Below are positions 20,598 through 28,015 of a DNA stretch of 38,829 nt, piece after piece. Within the stretch, counting starts at the first letter, position 1. Each line of letters opens with the position of its first letter. Location: the IMG/VR virus record IMGVR_UViG_3300008266_000158, positions 1 through 38,829 of that record; one strand, given 5' to 3'. Origin of the DNA: a virus. The notes below the pieces were generated by a model. That model had not been told where the DNA came from. It saw nothing but the letters and a program-made list of their open reading frames with translations, and made no database searches. Made by a program: the position numbers and the translations under genes.

Positions 20598-21337
20598 GCA
20601 CGCGGCAAAAGAGCCAGGGTTCGCCTTGGCTCTATGCTGAGGCTGACGGCGACTTGGTTGGCGTCAAAGATCCAGACGGCAGCGAACTGTTCTGGCCCAA
20701 CGGCGTCAACGAGAACCAGCAATTTGCCAAAGCCTCGTTCGACACCACAGCGCCCGCCACGACCCTGGGCGTCGGAGAAATGCGCTGGAACGACACCGAT
20801 GGCACACTCGAGTTTGTGCTTAAGGGTGGCAACGTCACGCTTCAAATCGGCCAAGAGCAGGTGACCCTGGTCAAAGCTGCGGACAACAACGGCCTGCTTG
20901 AGGGCAAGGTGGTGTACATTGCCGGATCTGACGGCAGCAATAAGACCGCGACCTATGCCCAGGCCAATGGCGAGCTGTCTTCAACCACCACGTTCGGGGT
21001 CATGACTGAAACCGCGACAGGCGGCAACAAGGCGTTCTGCACCACGTTTGGCATGGTTCGCGACATCAACACATCAGCGCTGACAGAAGGCGCGGTTGTG
21101 TGGCTATCGCCGTCTGTGGCCGGCGGCATGACCACCACCAAGCCGGTTGCGCCGGATCATTTGGTGCAGATTGGCTATTGCGTCCGGCAGCATGCAAACA
21201 ATGGTTCGATCTTTGTTTCGGTTAAAAATGGCTATGAGCTGGACGAGCTGCACAACGTCAAGATCACCAATCCCCAAGACGGCCAGGTGCTGAAGTACCA
21301 GGCAGCCACCGGCTTGTGGATCAATGCTGCACCATGA
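20594..21337 (+). CDS. Putative head fibre/decoration protein
   Basis: A 247-residue beta-rich protein. The N-terminus (SPWLYAEADGDLVGVKDPDG) is followed by GEMRWNDTDGTLEFVLKGGN and a DUF2190-like middle (GLLEGKVVYIAGSDGSNKTA, TEGAVVWLSPSVAGG), then a tip motif DGQVLKYQAATGLWINA typical of fibre-like appendages. It may trimerise and decorate the head. It sits between portal-linked genes and late motif B, ending just before it. Function is inferred from composition. Confidence 0.65.
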   Translation: MSTRQKSQGSPWLYAEADGDLVGVKDPDGSELFWPNGVNENQQFAKASFDTTAPATTLGVGEMRWNDTDGTLEFVLKGGNVTLQIGQEQVTLVKAADNNGLLEGKVVYIAGSDGSNKTATYAQANGELSSTTTFGVMTETATGGNKAFCTTFGMVRDINTSALTEGAVVWLSPSVAGGMTTTKPVAPDHLVQIGYCVRQHANNGSIFVSVKNGYELDELHNVKITNPQDGQVLKYQAATGLWINAAP

Positions 21338-21338
21338 T

Positions 21339-21370
21339 GGTACCCGTATCCGTATGTGCCGCGCATAGAG
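21339..21370 (+). promoter_or_regulatory. Late motif copy B (GGTACCCGTA)
   Basis: The motif starts two bases after a stop and 39 bases before the Bbp19-like gene. It shares TGCCGCGC at offset 19-26 with copy C, and ATAGAG at offset 27-32. An imperfect inverted repeat surrounds TATGTGC/GCGCATA. It opens the scaffold-capsid block, which would need the highest late expression. Confidence 0.65.
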
Positions 21371-21377
21371 TAACCGA

Positions 21378-21722
21378 ATGAGCAACCATGACCCGCTAGA
21401 TCTCCGTGGTCAGGAGCGCGAAAAGGAAGACAAAAGCCTTCGCGCGCGTCTTGAGCGGGAGAACGAAGAAGCAGATTTGAAGTGGCTCATGAGCAGTAAG
21501 CGGGGTCGTCGAGTTATTTGGCGGCTCATGGATCAGGCAGGAGTGTTCCGGCTATCGTTCAACACCAACGCAATGCAGATGGCATTCAGTGAAGGTAACA
21601 GGAACTATGGCAATCGCATCCTTGCAATGATCCACACGCTCTGCCCTGAGCTGTACCCTGTAATGGTGAAGGAACAACAGAATGACAGAAATGCTGATGA
21701 CGGAAGCCGCAAATCCAACTGA
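21378..21722 (+). CDS. Bbp19-family phage protein
   Basis: A 114-residue protein with the hallmark KWLMSSKRGRRVIWRLMDQA, then NTNAMQMAFSEGNRNYGNRI and LCPELYPVMVKEQ. These define the Bbp19-like domain named for Bordetella phage BPP-1, found upstream of scaffold and capsid genes. Its role is unclear; it may assist head assembly. The last 41 bases overlap the scaffold gene. It follows late motif B. Confidence 0.82.
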   Translation: MSNHDPLDLRGQEREKEDKSLRARLERENEEADLKWLMSSKRGRRVIWRLMDQAGVFRLSFNTNAMQMAFSEGNRNYGNRILAMIHTLCPELYPVMVKEQQNDRNADDGSRKSN

Positions 21723-22356
21723 AGGTGACGCATCGCAAGCACCCGGCAACAATCCTGCCACGGCAGATGCGTTGTACGGGGAAGGGCAGCAAGTAACCGA
21801 AGGACAGGACCAGCAGGCCCAGGATGGTGCAGAGGCTGGCAAGACTGACGGTGACCAGGGCGGCGAAGAGGGTAAAACCGAAGGCGCGCCTGAAAAGTAC
21901 GAATTCAAGGCCCCAGAAGGCCAAGAGTTCGACGCCGGGGTGCTCGACGCATTCACGGAGGTCGCCAAAGAATTGAACCTGTCGCAGGACGCTGCGCAAA
22001 AGGTGCTCGACAAGGTGGCCCCTGTGATCCAGGCGCGCCAGGCCGAGCAGGTAGACGCCATCCGCAACGAATGGGTCGAACAGTCCAAAGCCGACAAAGA
22101 GTTCGGCGGCGAAAAACTGTCGGAAAACCTCTCCGTTGCCAAGAAGGCTCTGGATAATTTCGGCTCGCCGGAATTGCGCGCGCTGCTCAACGAGTCTGGC
22201 TTAGGCAATCACCCGGAAGTAATCCGGTTCATGTTTAAGGCGGGCAAAGCCATCAGTGAGGACACGTTTGTTGGGAATTCCCCGAACCCCGGATCTCGGT
22301 CTGGGCCGCAGGACTTCAACAGCAAGGCGGCCGCGCTGTACAGCAATCAGCAGTAA
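21682..22356 (+). CDS. Scaffolding protein
   Basis: A 224-residue protein with a long Gly/Gln/Glu/Asp-rich disordered N-terminus (~75 residues), a helical core (FTEVAKELNLSQDAAQKVLD, VAPVIQARQAEQVDAIRNEW) and a helical C-terminus with HPEVIRFMFKAGKAISED, ending AAALYSNQQ. This is the typical podovirus scaffold architecture, immediately before the major capsid. It guides coat assembly and is removed before or during packaging. The ATG follows GAAGGAACAACAG. Confidence 0.82.
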   Translation: MTEMLMTEAANPTEGDASQAPGNNPATADALYGEGQQVTEGQDQQAQDGAEAGKTDGDQGGEEGKTEGAPEKYEFKAPEGQEFDAGVLDAFTEVAKELNLSQDAAQKVLDKVAPVIQARQAEQVDAIRNEWVEQSKADKEFGGEKLSENLSVAKKALDNFGSPELRALLNESGLGNHPEVIRFMFKAGKAISEDTFVGNSPNPGSRSGPQDFNSKAAALYSNQQ

Positions 22357-22376
22357 CCCTTTAAGGAGTTTGTGAA

Positions 22377-23408
22377 ATGACCACTCTTTCCACGTCTAAC
22401 CTGACCCTGGCCGATTGGGCCAAGCGTACCGACCCCGATGGCCGCGTTCCGATCATCGCCGAACTGCTCTCGCAGTCGAACGAGATCCTCGAGGACTGCG
22501 TGTTCAAGGAAGGCAATCTGCCGACCGGCGAGCGCGTTGTTGTCCGCACCGGCCTGCCTGCCGTCTACTGGCGCGCTCTGAACCAGGGTATCCCGTCCAG
22601 CAAGTCCACGACCGCCCAGGTCGATGAAGCTTGCGGCATCCTGGAAGCTCGCTCGGAAGTCGACAAGGATCTGGCCATGCTCAATGGCAACACGGCTCAG
22701 TTCCGCCTGTCGGAAGACACCGCGTTCCTGGAAGCCATGAACCAGACCCAGGCCACCACGCTGTTCTACGGCAACCCGGCTACCGATCCGAAGACGTTCC
22801 TGGGCCTCGCCCCGCGTTACTCGGACATCGGTGTTGGCGCTCCCAACAACGCCCAGAACATTCTGTCGGCCGGCGGCTCTGACGCCACTGCCAACACCTC
22901 GATCTACCTCGTCGTCTGGGGTGACCAGACCGTCTATTGCCCCTTCCCGAAGGGTTCCAAGGCCGGCCTGATCCACGAAGATCTGGGCGAACAGACCGTC
23001 TACAACGCTGATGGCACCCGTCTCCAGGCGTATGCCACCCGCTATCAGTGGAAGAACGGCCTGGTCGTCAAGGACTGGCGCTATGTCGTTCGCATCTGCA
23101 ACATCGACGTAAATGACCTGATCGGCCAGACCGGCACGCAGGCTGCCAACGTAGCGACCAACATCATTAAGCTGATGGCTCGCTCGCTGTACCGCATCCC
23201 CAACATGGCGATGGGTAAGCCCGCGTTCTACATGAACCGTACCGTCCACAGCGGCCTCTCGATCGCTGCCCTGGATAAGAGCCAGTACGTCCTCAAGATC
23301 AATGAGGGCCTCTCGCAGTTCGGCACCCCGTATTCGTGGCTGTCGTTCCTGGGCGTTCCGCTCCGTCGCGTTGACGCCATCGTCAACACCGAAGCTGTGG
23401 TTGCCTAA
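22377..23408 (+). CDS. Major capsid protein (Bbp17-like)
   Basis: A 343-residue coat protein resembling the BPP-1 Bbp17 group with HK97-like fold. Blocks: LTLADWAKRTDPDGRVPIIA, FKEGNLPTGERVVVRTGLPA, LEARSEVDKDLAMLNGN, FYGNPATDPKTFLGLAPRYS and late GKPAFYMNRTVHSGLSIAAL. Strong ribosome site TTTAAGGAG. Codon use is markedly biased towards C-ending and optimal codons, as expected for the most abundant virion protein. Followed by the cement protein gene. Confidence 0.92.
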   Translation: MTTLSTSNLTLADWAKRTDPDGRVPIIAELLSQSNEILEDCVFKEGNLPTGERVVVRTGLPAVYWRALNQGIPSSKSTTAQVDEACGILEARSEVDKDLAMLNGNTAQFRLSEDTAFLEAMNQTQATTLFYGNPATDPKTFLGLAPRYSDIGVGAPNNAQNILSAGGSDATANTSIYLVVWGDQTVYCPFPKGSKAGLIHEDLGEQTVYNADGTRLQAYATRYQWKNGLVVKDWRYVVRICNIDVNDLIGQTGTQAANVATNIIKLMARSLYRIPNMAMGKPAFYMNRTVHSGLSIAALDKSQYVLKINEGLSQFGTPYSWLSFLGVPLRRVDAIVNTEAVVA

Positions 23409-23440
23409 TCGCTGGCCCCCTCATTTGAAAGGATCTGACT

Positions 23441-23881
23441 ATGTACACTGACAAGCTGCTCCGCGTTTCGACCGATCAGGCGATCACCGTCGATGCGGTT
23501 TCGACCGACACGATCGATCTTTCGGTTGCTCGCGACATTGGTGAAGGTGAAGAGCTTTACATGCACTTTGCCGTCACCGAGGCCTTCACCGCTGCCGGTG
23601 CTGCCACCCTCACGTTTCAGGTTATCGGCTCGACCGCTGCTAACTTGGGCAGCCCGGTGGTTCTCGGCTCGACCGGCCCGATCGCACTGACTGATCTGGC
23701 ACTTGGCAAGCGCCATGCTGTCCGCATCAACCCGTCGATCGCATCGCTCGGCTACCGCTACCTGGGCGCCAACTACGATGTTGCCACCGGCCCGATGCTG
23801 ACTGGCAAGGTCACCGCTGACGTTGTAAACACCATCCAGGATGGTCAGAAGTTCTACGCTTCTGGCTTCTCGGTGGTCTAA
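23441..23881 (+). CDS. Capsid cement protein (Bbp16 family)
   Basis: A 146-residue beta-rich jellyroll-like protein starting MYTDKLLRVSTDQAITVDAV and containing IALTDLALGKRHAVRINPSI and GYRYLGANYDVATGPMLTG, matching the Bbp16 capsid cement family. It binds on the outer surface of the BPP-1-type capsid and stabilises it. It is separated from the capsid gene by 32 bases with an AAAGGATC site and is likely cotranscribed at high level. Confidence 0.88.
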   Translation: MYTDKLLRVSTDQAITVDAVSTDTIDLSVARDIGEGEELYMHFAVTEAFTAAGAATLTFQVIGSTAANLGSPVVLGSTGPIALTDLALGKRHAVRINPSIASLGYRYLGANYDVATGPMLTGKVTADVVNTIQDGQKFYASGFSVV

Positions 23882-23896
23882 TAGGGAGATTAAGCC

Positions 23897-24157
23897 ATGC
23901 CTCAGTTCCGCGCCATCCGCCTGTGCCAAGTCGACAACACCCTTCGTCAGGAGGATGAAGTCTTTGAGTACAATGGGCCGTACAACGGTAACCTCGAACC
24001 TGTCGACGGTTCGGACTGGGCTCCCCCAGTCGCCAAGGGTCGGGAAATCCCGGCCGCTGTCGACGAAGACGAGGCGGAAGCGCCTGCTCCTGCGAAGAAG
24101 TGGACGCCGAAGGCCAAGCGTGCGCCCAAGGCTGATGCGGACGCAGGTGCGGCTTAA
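23897..24157 (+). CDS. Hypothetical protein of the head cluster, 86 aa
   Basis: An 86-residue protein. The first half (FRAIRLCQVDNTLRQEDEVF, YNGPYNGNLEPVDGSDW) resembles N-terminal segments of small head-cluster proteins. The C-terminal 35 residues are low-complexity Ala/Lys/Pro (EAPAPAKKWTPKAKRAPK). A short motif that could bind DNA or the capsid. It directly precedes the terminator at 24187. Confidence 0.65.
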   Translation: MPQFRAIRLCQVDNTLRQEDEVFEYNGPYNGNLEPVDGSDWAPPVAKGREIPAAVDEDEAEAPAPAKKWTPKAKRAPKADADAGAA

Positions 24158-24186
24158 CTCTTCCGTTTGGAAGCGTTAGTCACGGA

Positions 24187-24217
24187 GGGGGCCGCTGGGA
24201 AACCACGGCCCCCTTTT
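24187..24217 (+). terminator. Intrinsic terminator with GAAA tetraloop
   Basis: GGGGGCCG (24187-24194) pairs with CGGCCCCC (24206-24213), with an extra TGG-GAAA-CCA inner hairpin closed by a GNRA tetraloop, followed by TTTT. It lies between the capsid block and the tail tubular genes. Because no late motif follows it before TtpA, those tail genes probably depend on read-through, lowering their dose relative to coat protein. Confidence 0.88.
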
Positions 24218-24235
24218 ACTTAACAGGAGGCCCCA

Positions 24236-24916
24236 ATGGCGTCTGCCGTCGATATTTGCAATCTTGCGCTCGGCCATCTTGGCGACACCGCCACTGTGGC
24301 CAGCATCGATCCGCCTGAAGGATCACCCCAGGCTGAACACTGCGCCCGTTTCTATCCGATCGCGCGCGACAGTCTGCTCGAGCTGCATTTCTGGAATTTT
24401 GCCATGCGCCGCGTGCAGCTTGCCCAGCTCAACATGCCCTGGCCCGAATGGCGCTATGCCTATGCGCTGCCGGCCGATTGCCTTAATGCGATCTCTGTGC
24501 TGCCGCCTGATGCGTATGACGATTACAGCACGCGCTTCGTGCCGACCGATACGCCTTATTGGTCGCACAATTACAGCCCGGTGATCGCTGCTGGCCGCTA
24601 TGTGCCGCAGCCCTACACGATCGAGACGCTGCCCGATGGCACTGGTGTGCTTTACACCAACACCGAAAACGCTGTGCTGCGGTACAGCGCCTATATCACC
24701 GACACCGCGCAGTTTAGCCCGCTGTTTGTCATGACGCTGACCTGGCACCTGGCATCGATGCTGGCCGGCCCGGTGATCAAGGGCGACCAGGGCGCGGCTG
24801 AAGCCAAGCGCTGCACTGCTATGATGGCACAATACCTGGCCAGCGCGGAAAGCTCCGACGCCAACCAGCGCAACGTCAAGCCAGAGCATATCGTTTCCTG
24901 GACGGCTGGGAGGTAA
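24236..24916 (+). CDS. Tail tubular protein A (T7 gp11-like)
   Basis: A 226-residue adaptor with AVDICNLALGHLGDTATVAS, PQAEHCARFYPIARDSLLEL and FWNFAMRRVQLAQLN, then YAYALPADCLNAISVLP. This is the gp11/TtpA family that joins the portal to the nozzle. Good ribosome site CAGGAGGCCCCA. It and TtpB share one operon directly after the terminator. Confidence 0.93.
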   Translation: MASAVDICNLALGHLGDTATVASIDPPEGSPQAEHCARFYPIARDSLLELHFWNFAMRRVQLAQLNMPWPEWRYAYALPADCLNAISVLPPDAYDDYSTRFVPTDTPYWSHNYSPVIAAGRYVPQPYTIETLPDGTGVLYTNTENAVLRYSAYITDTAQFSPLFVMTLTWHLASMLAGPVIKGDQGAAEAKRCTAMMAQYLASAESSDANQRNVKPEHIVSWTAGR

Positions 24917-24918
24917 GC

Positions 24919-27231
24919 ATGCCGAGTACACGCACGTTCAACCGATCGTTTGCCGGTGGCGAGCTTTCGCCGGAAATGTTCGGCCGCATCGACGATGTGA
25001 AGTTCCAGACCGGCGCCGCCAAGATGCGCAACTTTATCGCGACACCGCAAGGCCCAGCCGAGAACCGGCCAGGCACGATGTTTGTGCGTGAGGTTAAGAA
25101 TAGCGCCCAAAAAACTCGGCTTATCTCGTTTACCTATAGCACCACGCAGACAATGGTGATCGAGATCGGCGAGGGTTACTTCCGGTTCCACACCAATGGC
25201 GGCACTGTGCTGTCGGGTGGCGTGCCGTATGAAGTGGTCAATCCCTACCTTGAAGCGGATCTGTTCGACATTCACTATGTGCAATCGGCTGACGTGCTGA
25301 CGCTGGTGCATCCGAACTATCCGCCGGCCGAGCTGCGCCGCCTGGGCGCGACCAACTGGACGTACACGGTGATCTCGTTTGCGCCCACTGTCGCCACGCC
25401 TGGCGGGGTCGCGGTGACTGCATCGCCTGGCTACAAATCGCAGATCTCGACCTGGGATGGCACCACCGGCCTGATCACCACCGTAAACAATCACACGCTG
25501 TCCGAAGGCGATGGGATCTACATTTCCGGCGTCAGTGGCCCGACCAACACGCCAGACGGGTTCTATGTGGTTGAAGACATCCCGATCGATCCGGTGACCC
25601 ATTTGCCGCTCAAAGATCAGATGTACGTCACCGATTATGATGGCACGCTGATCATTCCTGATGCGGCCGCCACGGGTGGCACCATCCAGTACGGCACCAA
25701 GCGCTTCGACATCGACAACTATTACCAGGTCACCGCTGTTGCAGCCAATGGCCTGGACGAAAGCGACCCTAGCACGGCCGTCAACGTGGTCAACAATCTG
25801 TACGTCAGCGGCAGCTACAACACGATTTCATGGGGCGCTGTAGCCGGTGCCGCGCGTTACAACATCTATAAGCGGCAGAGCGGGCTTTATGGCTACATCG
25901 GCAAGACCGAAGGCCTGAGCTTTGTCGACGACAACATCGCGCCTGACATGGGTGTGACGCCGCCGATCCGCGAGACGACGTTTGCATCGGCTGGCAATTA
26001 TCCTGGCGCTGTGTCCTATTTCGAGCAGCGCCGCGCGTTTGCTGGCACGATCAACGAGCCGCAGACGTTGTGGATGACCAGGTCAGGCACCGAAAGCGAC
26101 ATGAGTTTCTCGCTGCCGGTCAAAGACACCGATCGCGTCAAGATCCGCGTGGCTGCGCGCGAGGCCAACACGGTGCGTCATATCGTGCCGCTGACCCAGC
26201 TCCTGATGCTGACCAGCGCGGCCGAATGGCGCGTGTCGCCGATCAATTCGGACGCGATTACTCCAACCACCGTGTCAGTGCGCCCGCAGTCCTACATCGG
26301 CGCTAACAACGTGCAGCCCAGCTTGATCAACAACAGCCTGGTCTATTGCGCAGCGCGTGGCGGCCATGTGCGCGAGCTGGGCTATTCCTGGCAGGCGAAC
26401 GGATTCATCACTGGCGACCTGTCGCTGCGTGCGGCTCACCTGTTCGACAACCTCGAAATCCTTGATATGGCCTACAGCAAGGCGCCTCAGCCGCTGCTGT
26501 GGTTTGTCTCGAGCAATGGCAATCTGCTGGGCCTGACCTATGTGCCTGAGCAGCAAATCGGCGCCTGGCATTGGCACGATACGGATGGCGCATTTGAAAG
26601 CTGCGCGGTTGTCGCTGAAGGTAACGAAGACGTGCTCTATGTCGTCGTGCGCCGGACAATCGGTGGCGTCACCAAGCGCTATGTCGAACGCATGATGAGC
26701 CGGCAGATCACGACGCTGGAGAACTGCTTCTTTGTCGATTGCGGCCTGACCTACAACGGCGCACCGACAGCGATCGTGAGCGGCTTGGGCCACCTCGAGG
26801 GCAAGACCGTATCGATCCTGGCAGATGGCGCTGTCATGCCGCAGCAGGTCGTCACAGGCGGCCAGGTCAACATTCAACGGCCTTGCAGTGTGATCACTGT
26901 CGGCCTGCCATATCAGTCGGATCTTCAGACGCTGCCGCTGTCACTCAATATTGATGGCTTTGGCCAGGGCCGCTTCAAAAACATCAACAAGGCCTGGCTG
27001 CGCGTGTTCCAATCGAGCGGTATCTTCATCGGCCCAGATGCGGATAACTTGACCGAAGCCAAGCAGCGCACAACCGAGCCCTATGGTAGCCCACCCAGCC
27101 TCAAGAGCGCTGAGATCCTGGTTATGCTGACGCCCAGTTGGCAAGCCAATGGCCAAGTCTATATCCGCCAGGCAGATCCGCTGCCACTGACGATCGTGGG
27201 CCTGACCCTCGAAGCGGTTATCGGTGGCTGA
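24919..27231 (+). CDS. Tail tubular protein B (T7 gp12-like nozzle)
   Basis: A 770-residue nozzle protein. The N-terminus NRSFAGGELSPEMFGRIDDV with FIATPQGPAENRPGTMFVRE is the family signature. Later blocks include YFEQRRAFAGTINEPQTLWM, TSAAEWRVSP and SFADDNIAPDMGVTPPI-like repeats. The middle (residues ~180-330) carries fibronectin/Ig-like inserts. It forms the tail tip, where fibres attach. Two bases separate it from TtpA; its stop is immediately followed by late motif C. Confidence 0.92.
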   Translation: MPSTRTFNRSFAGGELSPEMFGRIDDVKFQTGAAKMRNFIATPQGPAENRPGTMFVREVKNSAQKTRLISFTYSTTQTMVIEIGEGYFRFHTNGGTVLSGGVPYEVVNPYLEADLFDIHYVQSADVLTLVHPNYPPAELRRLGATNWTYTVISFAPTVATPGGVAVTASPGYKSQISTWDGTTGLITTVNNHTLSEGDGIYISGVSGPTNTPDGFYVVEDIPIDPVTHLPLKDQMYVTDYDGTLIIPDAAATGGTIQYGTKRFDIDNYYQVTAVAANGLDESDPSTAVNVVNNLYVSGSYNTISWGAVAGAARYNIYKRQSGLYGYIGKTEGLSFVDDNIAPDMGVTPPIRETTFASAGNYPGAVSYFEQRRAFAGTINEPQTLWMTRSGTESDMSFSLPVKDTDRVKIRVAAREANTVRHIVPLTQLLMLTSAAEWRVSPINSDAITPTTVSVRPQSYIGANNVQPSLINNSLVYCAARGGHVRELGYSWQANGFITGDLSLRAAHLFDNLEILDMAYSKAPQPLLWFVSSNGNLLGLTYVPEQQIGAWHWHDTDGAFESCAVVAEGNEDVLYVVVRRTIGGVTKRYVERMMSRQITTLENCFFVDCGLTYNGAPTAIVSGLGHLEGKTVSILADGAVMPQQVVTGGQVNIQRPCSVITVGLPYQSDLQTLPLSLNIDGFGQGRFKNINKAWLRVFQSSGIFIGPDADNLTEAKQRTTEPYGSPPSLKSAEILVMLTPSWQANGQVYIRQADPLPLTIVGLTLEAVIGG

Positions 27232-27232
27232 T

Positions 27233-27264
27233 GGTACCCGTAAGGCGCATTGCCGCGCCTATCG
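27233..27264 (+). promoter_or_regulatory. Late motif copy C (GGTACCCGTA)
   Basis: It starts one base after the TtpB stop and 57 bases before the internal virion gene. A perfect 6-bp inverted repeat, AGGCGC (27243-27248) with GCGCCT (27255-27260), overlaps offset 11-28. TGCCGCGC is shared with copy B at the same offset, and CTATCG occupies offset 27-32. Here bases 11-13 are AGG rather than TCC. Confidence 0.65.
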
Positions 27265-27289
27265 TTGCAAGCATTGATCGGAGGTCAAC

Positions 27290-28000
27290 ATGGCAACCCT
27301 TTTAACGATGCCAGCAGGTGCATGGGACGCTGGCTCGATGGGCGCCTTGAACGCGCAATTTGATAGTATATTGCCTGGCGATCAGCCCGGTATTCCTGGA
27401 ACAGGCGGCGGGTTTGGCACCACGTCGCCCGGCATGCAAAAGATAGCCGATGTGTTCAACAAGGCCGGCCCTTGGATGGCCGTGCTTGGCGCCATCAACA
27501 GCGCTGTTGGCAGCTTTTACGCAGCCAAGACGGCGCAGTACCAGGCCAAGAGCCAGGCGCTCAATTTGCAGTTCCAGGCTGACATGGCCAAGAGCAACGC
27601 ACGCCAGGCCGAATACCAGGCGCAGCAGATCCTGTTCGCTGGTGAGCGCCAGATTGGACAATACACCATGCGCGCAGGTCAGGTGAAAGCCAGCGCCCAG
27701 GCATCGCTGGCAGCGCGCGGCATCCAGGCCGGTGTCGGCAGCGCTAAAGAAGTGGTGGCCAGCCTGGATCTTATGAAGGAAACCGACGCGCTGACGATCA
27801 ACGCCAACACGGTGCGCGCGGCCGAAGCAGCTCGCATGCAAAAACAGAACTATCTCACCCAGGCCAGCATAACCGGCGTGAGCGCTGAAAACATGCTGGC
27901 TTCTGCTCAGACCATCAGCCCGATCAGCGCCGGATTTTCCAGCCTTCTTGGCAGCGCTTCGAGCATTGGCCAAGCTTGGCGCCCTCGAGCTGGCGGATAA
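27290..28000 (+). CDS. Internal virion protein (T7 gp14-like)
   Basis: A 236-residue protein with a Gly-rich N-terminus, a helix-rich core (VLGAINSAVGSFYAAKTAQY, then QADMAKSNARQAEYQAQQIL) and a small-residue-rich C-terminus (ISAGFSSLLGSASSIGQAW). Size, composition and position before two large ejection proteins match the first internal core protein of T7-like phages, which is ejected to form a channel in the outer membrane. It is the first gene after late motif C with site CGGAGGTCAAC. Confidence 0.75.
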   Translation: MATLLTMPAGAWDAGSMGALNAQFDSILPGDQPGIPGTGGGFGTTSPGMQKIADVFNKAGPWMAVLGAINSAVGSFYAAKTAQYQAKSQALNLQFQADMAKSNARQAEYQAQQILFAGERQIGQYTMRAGQVKASAQASLAARGIQAGVGSAKEVVASLDLMKETDALTINANTVRAAEAARMQKQNYLTQASITGVSAENMLASAQTISPISAGFSSLLGSASSIGQAWRPRAGG

Positions 28001-28015
28001 GGACGAGGACACAAG

